Positions 1 through 8,133 of a stretch of 64,000 nt of DNA are shown here, in pieces. Numbering within the stretch: the stretch's first letter is position 1; every line of letters starts with the position of its first letter. The notes beneath the pieces were generated by a model. That model made no database searches. It was given only the letters and a program-made list of their open reading frames with translations, and was not told the DNA's origin. The DNA lies in contig NZ_MBUA01000029.1 in assembly GCF_014332695.1 (NCBI RefSeq), forward strand, positions 186,001 through 250,000, read 5' to 3'. A program made the position numbers and the translations under genes. Source of the DNA: Flavihumibacter stibioxidans (GTDB taxonomy: Bacteria; Bacteroidota; Bacteroidia; Chitinophagales; Chitinophagaceae).

Positions 1-1737
1 GTTGTAATCGCGCACCAGGCTCATCTTCTTGTAATTGAAATTGCCGAGCACAATATTGCAAACGTCAAAGTCCCAGCTATATGGATTGCTTTCTGTTTCT
101 GTCATCTCAAACAACTGCCTTTCCTTTTGTGGGGTGCCGGTCAGTTGATTCGAGGATGGTTTGATGTCCTCATTCACCAGGTATTCCAGCATGCTTGCCC
201 TGTGTTCGATTCGCTGCCGGAAAAGCTCCAGTCCAAGTGGTTTATACTGATCCTGCTGGTAGCTGTAGGATATATTTTTATAGCTATCAACCCCTCCGCT
301 TTTACGCAGTCGCCTTTTAAAATTCGTGACCGTTTGTTTGGCCACACTATGCACCAGTTTTATTTTTGGCTTATCAATGAACTGCAGTTGGATGCCTTGG
401 TTTGCCGCATCAATCTGGGATTTCAATAACTGGCAGAACCTGTCGAGGGTCATTTCTTCCAGGTCGATAAAATCAGGCAGTTTAATGCCATACAATTCGC
501 GTAGCTGGTTTGCAAGCACCGGGTTAACCTCGGCTTCATTGTCGAGCACGCGCATCACATAATGATCTTCTTTCAGGCGCCTTGTTTTTTTCAATTCCAC
601 CGGTACCAGCAACAGCGGACTCTGGATTCTTTCATACTTATCTTCCTTCAGGTTATGCCAGTTCAGGAAAGCGATGACCAGCTTCAACTGGCTGAAACCA
701 TATTCCTGCATATCGCGCTGGCTTTCCACCCTGATCTTGTCCAGGGAGGATGGCAGATAGGCATGGTCTTCAAACCTCAGATATTTGTTGAGCACCATCT
801 CTTTCATGCCTGCCACTTTTGAACTGATCTCCTTGTTCCAGGTAAATAACAGTTCAGGCTTTATACTCTGGTAGTGTAAAACCATGGGCACACTGCTTAC
901 CGTGAGGTTTACAAAGCGCATGTTGGGCTTGTAATAAAGCAGGCGGTTGCGGCGACTGTTATCAAAGAGCCGGTTGCGCAGTTTGTTTAAAATGAACTGA
1001 CTTCTTTCTTTCAGGTCCTTGTTGATCCAGCCGGCTACACTGCTGAGGTCAGTCTGTTTTTCCGGATCATAATCGCGGTAATGTTCCAGGCGATGGATGA
1101 TATCATACAGGTCCGCGTTGCGTTTGTGGCGGTCCAGTTCCGTCATCTCAGTGATCAGGGTGCTGATGGTCGGATGAATGCGATCGTTATAATATACCGG
1201 GTTACTGCGATACTGTGCAAAATGTTGCAGGTCGTGTTCGTCATAAAGATTCAATCCCAGTGCCATACTGCCCAGTACAAGTCCCAGGCAAAATATATCT
1301 GTTTGTTCATCATGGTGTCCCAGCATCTGTTCGTAACAGTTATACCCGGGAATATATGCTGGATAAGAGAGGGGTTCATTCGGGTTCAGGTGCACCAGCA
1401 GTTCTTCGCTTTTTACATAACCATCCTCCACCTGCGTTTCGACCCGCCTTTTTCCAACCACTTCAAATTGTTTCGATTGTCTTTCGGCAAATAGACGGGC
1501 TAATTTATCCTTTGCAGCAGACGGCCTGAGTGCAAGTCCCTCGTCAATATCGAGTTGATGGCCGATAATAAACAATGCATCCTCTTTTTCGAAAGGGGCA
1601 ACCAGTGATGCTTCATGAATTCCCAGTACCTCGCGGAACAATGGCATCACGAAAGCGATCACATCATCGGTAGCATACACACCATTATCAAAAGCTGTTT
1701 CCAGGAAATCCCGGAATGTTATTTTTTGCGATTCCAT
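1..1737 (-). CDS. Pseudokinase-DUF4011-helicase protein, N-terminal 579 residues (C-terminus outside window)
   Basis: The frame is open from an ATG at 1737 to the window edge without a stop. Residues about 20-215 resemble the C-lobe of a protein kinase: a catalytic-loop-like stretch (GIHEASLVAP, 39-48) without the HRD triad, and an activation-segment and helix-F-like stretch (TDIFCLGLVLGSM, 146-158) with the helix F aspartate at 147. No glycine loop, catalytic lysine or DFG is visible, so this is probably a pseudokinase. Residues about 250-577 match DUF4011, the N-terminal module of large COG1112-type superfamily 1 helicases: NRLFDNSRRNRLLYY (255-269), SPLLLVPVEL (373-382) and IVLGNFNYKKMSLVRD (562-577). 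The helicase motor and any nuclease domain would lie beyond the edge. It starts 17 bp after the M48 protease stop, so the two are co-transcribed. Function is inferred: related helicases occur in anti-phage systems, but this one could be housekeeping. The domain calls are fairly firm, the role is not. Confidence 0.8.
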   Translation of the reverse strand, partial: MESQKITFRDFLETAFDNGVYATDDVIAFVMPLFREVLGIHEASLVAPFEKEDALFIIGHQLDIDEGLALRPSAAKDKLARLFAERQSKQFEVVGKRRVETQVEDGYVKSEELLVHLNPNEPLSYPAYIPGYNCYEQMLGHHDEQTDIFCLGLVLGSMALGLNLYDEHDLQHFAQYRSNPVYYNDRIHPTISTLITEMTELDRHKRNADLYDIIHRLEHYRDYDPEKQTDLSSVAGWINKDLKERSQFILNKLRNRLFDNSRRNRLLYYKPNMRFVNLTVSSVPMVLHYQSIKPELLFTWNKEISSKVAGMKEMVLNKYLRFEDHAYLPSSLDKIRVESQRDMQEYGFSQLKLVIAFLNWHNLKEDKYERIQSPLLLVPVELKKTRRLKEDHYVMRVLDNEAEVNPVLANQLRELYGIKLPDFIDLEEMTLDRFCQLLKSQIDAANQGIQLQFIDKPKIKLVHSVAKQTVTNFKRRLRKSGGVDSYKNISYSYQQDQYKPLGLELFRQRIEHRASMLEYLVNEDIKPSSNQLTGTPQKERQLFEMTETESNPYSWDFDVCNIVLGNFNYKKMSLVRDYN

Positions 1738-1754
1738 TTGGATAACCGGTTCTT

Positions 1755-2966
1755 TTATTGATAGATCTGTTCGCTGTCATTTTCCTTCACCTTGTAGTAA
1801 GCATTCAGCGACTTCTGCCTTTGTTGTGAAAATTTCTTATCGCTCAGTTGCAATTCTTTTTTGATGATGGCATCGAATGCCGGCCGGATGCCGATCTCTT
1901 CAGCGAACTGGTAAGCCCATCCTGAAGGGATTTCTTCAAGTGCAGGGTCCACCAGCACGAAATCGAGCAGTACATAAGCGAAATATTCTTTTATGCTTGC
2001 ATGCTCCTTCATCAGTTGCTCCACCAGGCTGCTCTCGAGCAACGCAGATTCATCCCAGGAAAAATCAGCAAAATATTGCCGGGCCTGACTGCTCACCAAA
2101 CCGGTGCGAAACCATTTTGGTTTAAGGAACAATTGCAGCAGCTTACGGGTGAGTGCGGAGAGTTCCTGTTGCCGGAAAATATCCAGCTGGTCAAGGTGGC
2201 TTAAGCCTTCCATCATGCGCATGATGTCTTCCTCAGCGGCTTCCCCTTTTTCCTGCCAGAGCTGGATGGCCTTGGCGCGAATAAAATTTTCCGGATGAGA
2301 GAGCCCGCCGGTCCTTAATTCCTTCTCATTGGAAAAGATCTCATCCGCCTGTTTGAGATAACTGGTCGCATTTACTTTCTCCAGGCCGGTAGAAATTTTT
2401 ACAAGAGAAGTGATGACCGGATCAATGGTGCCGGTCACCTGGCAGGCACCTCGGTCACAGAAAACTTCGGTGTACAAACGAAACAGGCGTGCTGTTTCAT
2501 AATAAGCCGGATCGCTCTGGTGATTATTGGCAATGGAGGTAATGATCCTGTCTGCTACCTCGAGCTCACCGTTGAGCATGCCATACAGTTTGATATGTGT
2601 CAGTTCATGCGCCAGCACAGCCAGCAGCTCATCCTCATCCAGCAACTTTAATACGGGACCGCTGAAAACAATATGCGCTTCATTGTAGAGATAAACGATG
2701 CCGGCATTGAGCTCATCTGTAAACTGCGACTGGTAAACGGTTACAGGTAAATGGTGCAGCTCCAGTTTTTCCTTTGCCTGATTGATTTTTTCATACAGGG
2801 CTGGCTCTGTAGCCGGATCAAACTTGTAGGAATTTTTCAGCAATTCAGTTTTGAATTCCTGCAATTGCTCATTTTTCTGTTGCGGTACATTGAAAAAATC
2901 CCAGGTCTTCGATTGTTGCCTGAAATGGTCTTTCACCTTCTGGTGATAGGATAAGGCTGTTAACAT
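1755..2966 (-). CDS. Soluble M48-family metalloprotease paired with the helicase
   Basis: This 403-residue protein has the zinc protease motif HELTH (residues 120-124), a third-ligand motif ExxxD (E167, D171) and the M48-typical SHP...R segment at 223-230. Unlike HtpX or Ste24 I see no transmembrane helix, and unlike BepA-type proteins no signal peptide, so it should act in the cytoplasm. The C-terminal 150 residues are helical and acidic, with no recognised domain. It is the first gene of an operon with the pseudokinase-DUF4011 helicase; the 17-bp gap supports joint expression. A cytoplasmic M48 peptidase tied to a large helicase is unusual and suggests that the protease cleaves the helicase, a partner or a cellular target, but that is inference. 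The M48 assignment itself is well supported by the motifs. Confidence 0.85.
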   Translation of the reverse strand: MLTALSYHQKVKDHFRQQSKTWDFFNVPQQKNEQLQEFKTELLKNSYKFDPATEPALYEKINQAKEKLELHHLPVTVYQSQFTDELNAGIVYLYNEAHIVFSGPVLKLLDEDELLAVLAHELTHIKLYGMLNGELEVADRIITSIANNHQSDPAYYETARLFRLYTEVFCDRGACQVTGTIDPVITSLVKISTGLEKVNATSYLKQADEIFSNEKELRTGGLSHPENFIRAKAIQLWQEKGEAAEEDIMRMMEGLSHLDQLDIFRQQELSALTRKLLQLFLKPKWFRTGLVSSQARQYFADFSWDESALLESSLVEQLMKEHASIKEYFAYVLLDFVLVDPALEEIPSGWAYQFAEEIGIRPAFDAIIKKELQLSDKKFSQQRQKSLNAYYKVKENDSEQIYQ

Positions 2967-3005
2967 GATGCCGGATTTTTATTAAGGAACAAAATAACCA
3001 AATTT

Positions 3006-4691
3006 TCAGTGCACGGGCTTCCCGTTTTCGTACACTAATTTTCCGTTCAGGATCGTTCGCGTTACTTTCACCTCCCTGATTTTCTCCGGTGCTATGTTGA
3101 ACAGGTCTTCTGACAGCACCACGAAATCTGCCAGCATTCCGGCCTTCAGTTTGCCGGTTTTGTTTTCCTGGTAACCCGCGTAGGCATTGTTCACCGTATA
3201 ACAGCGAAGGGCTTGTTCCACGGTAATTTTCTGTTCCGGGTACCAGCCGTCGGGGTCAGCACCATCCAGGGTCTGGCGCGTTACCGCAGCGTATATACCT
3301 TCCAGTGGGGTAAGTGGTCCTACCGTCCAGTCGGATCCGAAGGTTAGCCGCGCACCCGCATCCAGCAATGATTTGAAAGCATAAGTGCGCTTCAGGCGAT
3401 CATCTTCCAGTCGCCTCGCCGCCCACCTGCCGTCATCTATGGCGTGATAGGGCTGCATGGAAGGGATTACGTTCAGTGCAGCGAAACGCCCGATGGCGGC
3501 GGCACTCAGGTGTTGCGCGTGTTCAATCCGGAAACGGCTGGCGGTATTACCCCTACGCCTATGCGCTTCTTCAAAAACATCCAGCAGCCAGTCGTTTGCC
3601 CGGTCGCCGATGGCATGGATGGCCACCTGCAATCCTGCCGAATCAGCTGCCAGGATCTGCTGGCTCAACTCACTGGTGTCTGCAATCAACAGGCCCCTGG
3701 TATTGGGCTGGTCGAGGTAGGGCTGGTAAAACCAGGCGGTGGTGCTGCCCAAAGAACCATCCACGAATCCTTTGAGGGCTCCCCATCGAAGCAGGTCATC
3801 CCCCCTGCCACTGTCTTTCACGTAAGCTGCCATTTTAGCCCAGCTGCTTACCGGAACCATCGAATACACCCGAACATTCAGCGTATTGTTCTTACGGGCC
3901 CGGGTAAACGTTTCAAGGTCTGTCCACCCGCCATAACTTCCTACATCATGTACCTGCGTTACCCCGTTCATAAGTGCGTGTGTGGTTGCCCGTTGCAGCA
4001 TCTCGTTGAGCTGGGCCGCACTGTTCGCAGGAATTTTCGCATATACGAGGTCCATGGCCGCGTCTTTCAGCACGCCTGTTGGTTCACCCGTTTTGGGATC
4101 GCGGACAATTTCGCCGCCAGCCGGACTTTTGGTATGCTTATCAATGCCCGCGCGTTTAAGGGCTTCAGAATTGGCCAATGCCATATGGCCATCGTAGCGC
4201 GATACAAAAAGAGGCCGGGTGCCGGTTACACTGTCAACCCATTCTTTGATGGGAAGGCTGCCACCCATCGCTTCATGATCCCAATCTCCGCCCATGATCC
4301 AGCGGTCATCTGTTAAACTGCCAGCATAGGTTTTTAAAATTGACACAAACTCCTCCCTGCTTTTGGCATTCCTCAGGTTCACCGATGCGAGCTGGTAACC
4401 GCCACTCAGAAAATGGGTGTGGTTGTCGATAAACCCGGGCACGATGAGTTGTCCGCCTGCATCGATCACTTCCGTCTGTTCACCACTTAAGGAATCGGCA
4501 TTGTCACCCACATAGAGGATGATGCTGTCGCGGATGGCCATGCTGGTGGCCTCCGGCAAACTGCTGTCCCCTGTCCAGATCCGCGCATTTTTATAAATAA
4601 CCGTAGCTTTTGTTTCAGCGGGATGGCTGCCCGGATGGCAGGAGGCAAGCGCAATGATTGCCAGCGAAAAAAGCAGCATTAATCTTTTCAT
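3006..4691 (-). CDS. YtcJ-like amidohydrolase, predicted lipoprotein
   Basis: A 561-residue metal-dependent hydrolase of the Amidohydro_3 (YtcJ/AepA-like) group. The N-terminus is a lipoprotein signal with lipobox LASC (cysteine 18), so the enzyme is anchored in the envelope. Visible family motifs are FIDNHTHF (metal-binding HxH, residues near 88-95), AIHAIGDRAN and RIEHAQHL in the middle, and TFGSDW near the C-terminus. Length agrees with the family (about 540-570). Members hydrolyse amide or related bonds in poorly defined substrates, so the substrate cannot be named. The start is the ATG at 4691; the lipoprotein signal supports it. It is transcribed away from the M20 amidohydrolase gene, with a divergent promoter region between them that carries a 20-bp direct repeat. 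Confidence 0.88.
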   Translation of the reverse strand: MKRLMLLFSLAIIALASCHPGSHPAETKATVIYKNARIWTGDSSLPEATSMAIRDSIILYVGDNADSLSGEQTEVIDAGGQLIVPGFIDNHTHFLSGGYQLASVNLRNAKSREEFVSILKTYAGSLTDDRWIMGGDWDHEAMGGSLPIKEWVDSVTGTRPLFVSRYDGHMALANSEALKRAGIDKHTKSPAGGEIVRDPKTGEPTGVLKDAAMDLVYAKIPANSAAQLNEMLQRATTHALMNGVTQVHDVGSYGGWTDLETFTRARKNNTLNVRVYSMVPVSSWAKMAAYVKDSGRGDDLLRWGALKGFVDGSLGSTTAWFYQPYLDQPNTRGLLIADTSELSQQILAADSAGLQVAIHAIGDRANDWLLDVFEEAHRRRGNTASRFRIEHAQHLSAAAIGRFAALNVIPSMQPYHAIDDGRWAARRLEDDRLKRTYAFKSLLDAGARLTFGSDWTVGPLTPLEGIYAAVTRQTLDGADPDGWYPEQKITVEQALRCYTVNNAYAGYQENKTGKLKAGMLADFVVLSEDLFNIAPEKIREVKVTRTILNGKLVYENGKPVH

Positions 4692-4717
4692 AACCAGATT
4701 TGCCTGATAAATTAGTT

Positions 4718-4757
4718 CAATTTGTGGGTATGGCAGTCAAATTGCAGGTATGGCAAT
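4718..4757. repeat. Two tandem 20-bp repeats in a divergent promoter region
   Basis: Positions 4718-4737 and 4738-4757 are 16/20 identical and share the core GGTATGGCA. Two units exactly two helical turns apart between divergent genes look like a regulator binding site for the amidohydrolase and/or the M20 gene. There is no other evidence for the regulator. Confidence 0.45.
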
Positions 4758-4798
4758 TGTGCAACCCATAACTTTAAGTATCGCAAAACCTCCGACAG

Positions 4799-6136
4799 AT
4801 GATCCGAAAGCAAAAGCTTCCCAACTCCCTCTTTCTTCCGGCAATTACCCTTGCCTTCTATGTCCTGGGCATTTTATTGCCGGTAACTGTATCTGCACAG
4901 CCGGTGCTGCAACTGGTTGAAAAGGAACTGGCGGGACAGCAAACCCAATATACAAACTGGTACAAAAAACTGCATGCTTCCCCCGAGGTCAGCACCAAAG
5001 AAATCAACACCGCCGGTTTCCTGAAACAGGAAATGCGGGCTATGGGATTTGAGATCGTTGATTCGCTGGGACTGCACAGTTTTGCTGCCATCCTGAAAAA
5101 TGGAAAAGGTCCGGTTTTGTTATACAGGACTGATATGGACGGGCTACCGCTGGAGGAGAAAACAGGACTTCCCTTTGCCAGCACCACTTCGGCTATGCAT
5201 GCCTGTGGGCATGATATCCACATGAGCAGTTGGATGGGTACTGCCAGTATGATGGCAACCCTGCGGAAACAGTGGTCGGGCACACTGGTATTCCTCGCCC
5301 AGTCGGCCGAGGAAACCGCCCAGGGTGCCAAAGCTGTCATTGCAGCGCCGAACTTCCAACGGGTACCGAAGCCGGATATACAGCTTGCCTTTCATGACCA
5401 TGCGGAGCTGCCTGCCGGCCAGGCCGGGTTCTGCGATGGTTATTCCATGGCTGCGGTGGACATGATGAATATTACCATCCGGGGAAAAGGCGGGCATGGG
5501 GCGGCGCCGGAGAAAGCCATTGACCCGGTATTGCTGGCATCTCAGTATGTGGTGGCCATCCAGTCGATCGTCAGCCGTAACCTCTCTTCCAATGATCGTG
5601 CAGTCATCACCGTTGGGGCCATTAATGGAGGCACGGTGGGTAATATCATACCCGACCAGGTAGTGCTGAAACTTACCATCCGTTCTTTCAGCCAGGCATC
5701 CCGGCAACTGATCCTCGACCGCCTTAAAACCATCGGCGACCAGATGGCCCGCGGAGCCGGTTTACCCGAAGATCGTTTGCCCCTGTATGACCTGCTGGAT
5801 ATGTCCATCCCTTCTGTGTACAATGACCCGGCGCTGGGAGCCCGTCTTCGGAATACGCTGACAAAAACGCTGGGGGAAGGGTCTGTTGCGATGGTGCCAC
5901 CCATCATGATTGGCGAGGATTTTGGCGTGTACGGGCAGACGGAAAGCCGCATTCCTTCCTATATCATGTGGGCGGGAACGGTGTCGCCTGACCGAAAATC
6001 AAAAGCTGACAAAGGCCAGGTGGAACTGCCATCACTCCATTCAGCCCGTTTTGCGCCGGATTATGAACTGGCAATACCCGGTGCCGTGAAGGTGATGACG
6101 GTGGCCTTGATTGATTTCCTGGGCAAGGGAAAATAG
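4799..6136 (+). CDS. Exported M20-family amidohydrolase (AmhX/HipO-like)
   Basis: A 445-residue zinc amidohydrolase of the M20 family, the group of N-acyl-amino acid and aminobenzoyl/hippurate hydrolases. After a hydrophobic N-terminal signal (about residues 12-34, ending VSAQP) it shows YRTDMDGLPL, the metal-binding ACGHDIHM (near residue 137), the catalytic AEE of SAEETAQGA, the HDHAELPAG segment and a late EDFGVYG ligand motif. The dimerisation domain inserts between GGHGAAPE and the C-terminal part as usual. The signal peptide places it in the periplasm. It stands alone between a divergent amidohydrolase and a convergent phosphoesterase gene 8 bp away. A near-consensus -7 element (TAACTTTA, 4771-4778) precedes it. 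The exact acyl-amino acid substrate is unknown. Confidence 0.88.
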   Translation: MIRKQKLPNSLFLPAITLAFYVLGILLPVTVSAQPVLQLVEKELAGQQTQYTNWYKKLHASPEVSTKEINTAGFLKQEMRAMGFEIVDSLGLHSFAAILKNGKGPVLLYRTDMDGLPLEEKTGLPFASTTSAMHACGHDIHMSSWMGTASMMATLRKQWSGTLVFLAQSAEETAQGAKAVIAAPNFQRVPKPDIQLAFHDHAELPAGQAGFCDGYSMAAVDMMNITIRGKGGHGAAPEKAIDPVLLASQYVVAIQSIVSRNLSSNDRAVITVGAINGGTVGNIIPDQVVLKLTIRSFSQASRQLILDRLKTIGDQMARGAGLPEDRLPLYDLLDMSIPSVYNDPALGARLRNTLTKTLGEGSVAMVPPIMIGEDFGVYGQTESRIPSYIMWAGTVSPDRKSKADKGQVELPSLHSARFAPDYELAIPGAVKVMTVALIDFLGKGK

Positions 6137-6143
6137 GAGGCAC

Positions 6144-8015
6144 TCACCATTCCAGCATAGCCACCAGGCCATCCATCGTGGAGGCCAGGAGTTTATTCTT
6201 TCCCGCAGGCAGCAGGGAGGTCACCAGGCAATTGGTCAGTTTTCTTTTCCAGATCAGGGCACCGGTATTTTTATCCAGGGCCACAACCAGTCCACTATGG
6301 AAGGGAACAAAAACAACGTTATTATATTCAACGATCGGCGTGGGTGCAATTTCAAATCCTTCGGCCACAGGTGCCTGCCAACGGACCCGGCGGGATTCCG
6401 AAGCGGCATCGATGGCCAGAACCCTTCCCTGCGTGGTTTTTACGAAAACCAGGCTGCTGTCGCGACTGATACCCATGGATTCGCGCACCCAATGGGTTTT
6501 ATCCTGGTGGCGCCAGATTTCGCGGCCGGTTGCAGGATCAAGGGCAGTCATAAAACGGTCGGGAGCCACAATAAACAGTTTGCCGGCGGCGATTTCAGGC
6601 CACACGGCGGCCGGGGCCAGCATGCGGCTTTTGCTGCCATTGCCCCATTTCCAGGCCAGCTTTCCGGTGGCTGTTTCAAGCGCATAAAATTCGTTGCCCC
6701 AGGAACCGAAATACAGGAAGCCATCTTTCACCAGGGGCCTCGTCTCTACAAAATTATTTACGCTGTCAAAATCCCAGATGAGCCTGCGTTGTCCCAGGTG
6801 CCAGGCCCTGCTATGGCCATCTGACCCCGCCACAAAAAGGGTATCACCGTGGATAGCCGGGGTACTCACCAGGGCGCCGTTGGTATTGAGGGAATCCTTC
6901 GGCAGGCCGGTCTTTTTATCCAGGGCTATAATGGTTCCGGAGGCCAGGGCAACCCAGAGCAGTTTGCCATGAATCACCGGGGTGGAATATATTTTACTGT
7001 TGGCCTTGTGCGTCCAGTGTTTTTTGCCTGATTTATTGTTCACTGCACTGATCGTTCCTGCGCCATCGGCATAATAGGTCATTTTGCCATCCATCGCCAT
7101 ACCCCCGCCCAGATCGGCAGATTCCTGGTTCATCCATTTCACCCGTACCGAAGGAAAGCTGTCGTTGACCCTGAAATCAGGCCGGGTCACGGCGGTATTC
7201 CAGGCGGGGCGGGAGGCCGGATCCCAGTTGCCGCTATACCAGGGTGCTTGCGAGGCCATGGTTGGTTTCTTCTCCCGATAGCTGATCTTTCCGTTCCCGA
7301 TGGTCACGATATTGTATCCGCCGATGGAATCCCGTGCACGTAAGTTTGACCTTCCCATGATTCCTGTCACCCCTTCGATGTCCAGCAACTTGTTGGAATG
7401 CCCATGTCCGCACATAAAGAGTTTTACATTGTAACCACGCAACATATCCAGCACCACATACCAGTTGTTGAGTCCGGGGTCCTGCGGATAGTGGTTCACG
7501 TAAACGATGGGTGCATCCTTACCAATGGTTTTCAGTTGCTGCTCCAGCCACACGATGTTTTCGCGTGGTGTCTGCCCGGGTCCCATCCGCATATTCGGTC
7601 CCGAATTGGTGCCCAGGAACCAGGTGCCTTTGTGCTGAAAACTGAAAGTATCGCCACCGAAAATTTTGTTGAAATCATTACAGCCGCTTTCACTCCATTT
7701 GGTGTCGTGATTCCCCGGAACAATGTACCATGGCTTGTTTAACCGGTCCAGAATCTTTTTCGCCAGTTCTATTTCCCCCTTGTTGCCGAACTCCGTTATA
7801 TCACCGGTGATGATCACAAATTCTATGGTGTCATTGGTATTGATATCATACACGGTTCTTTCCAGATCCTCCTCTGCGGTTCCCACCCCGATATGTATGT
7901 CTGTTATATGGGCGAATACAACCGGACTCCCGGAAGTAACAGGCAGCTTGTCCTGGGCAAAAAGCATGGTGGGCAGCAGGACACCACTAAACAGTAACCG
8001 GCGCAATGTTTTCAT
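6144..8015 (-). CDS. Metallophosphoesterase fused to a PQQ-like beta-propeller, exported
   Basis: The start is the ATG at 8015, which gives a classic signal peptide (MKTLRRLLFSGVLL...FAQ); a longer frame from 8033 adds six residues of no value. The first half is a calcineurin-like phosphoesterase with the complete metal ligand series: HITDIHIG, ITGDITE, VPGNHDT, NHYPQDPG and CGHGHSN. The second half (about residues 310-620) consists of outer-membrane-assembly-like/PQQ beta-propeller blades, seen as repeated segments such as GKLLWVALASGTIIALDKKTG and NEFYALETATGKLAWKW. The product is a periplasmic two-domain enzyme: the phosphatase half likely acts on a phosphodiester or phosphomonoester substrate, while the propeller may bind a partner or a cofactor. 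The natural substrate is unknown. Convergent with the M20 gene, divergent from the S9 peptidase. Confidence 0.87.
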   Translation of the reverse strand: MKTLRRLLFSGVLLPTMLFAQDKLPVTSGSPVVFAHITDIHIGVGTAEEDLERTVYDINTNDTIEFVIITGDITEFGNKGEIELAKKILDRLNKPWYIVPGNHDTKWSESGCNDFNKIFGGDTFSFQHKGTWFLGTNSGPNMRMGPGQTPRENIVWLEQQLKTIGKDAPIVYVNHYPQDPGLNNWYVVLDMLRGYNVKLFMCGHGHSNKLLDIEGVTGIMGRSNLRARDSIGGYNIVTIGNGKISYREKKPTMASQAPWYSGNWDPASRPAWNTAVTRPDFRVNDSFPSVRVKWMNQESADLGGGMAMDGKMTYYADGAGTISAVNNKSGKKHWTHKANSKIYSTPVIHGKLLWVALASGTIIALDKKTGLPKDSLNTNGALVSTPAIHGDTLFVAGSDGHSRAWHLGQRRLIWDFDSVNNFVETRPLVKDGFLYFGSWGNEFYALETATGKLAWKWGNGSKSRMLAPAAVWPEIAAGKLFIVAPDRFMTALDPATGREIWRHQDKTHWVRESMGISRDSSLVFVKTTQGRVLAIDAASESRRVRWQAPVAEGFEIAPTPIVEYNNVVFVPFHSGLVVALDKNTGALIWKRKLTNCLVTSLLPAGKNKLLASTMDGLVAMLEW

Positions 8016-8133
8016 AGAGACCAAGATAACCAAAGCTGTTTACCTTCCCGAAAATTCTGGCAGGTTGATCCTGTTCAACCAAACAGAACTTATCTTGATT
8101 ATGTGTAGATTTAAAGACCTAAAAAACACTGCC

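Noticed and set aside
3444-4316. A 290-codon frame on the plus strand
   Set aside because: It lies entirely inside and antisense to the well-supported YtcJ-like amidohydrolase and has no family features; likewise the long antisense frames at 14139-15011, 46760-47779 and 51649-52440 over recQ, ppiD and dnaN.
7723-8133. N-terminal extension of the S9 peptidase
   Set aside because: It would read through the phosphoesterase gene; the ATG at 8134 gives a normal signal peptide.
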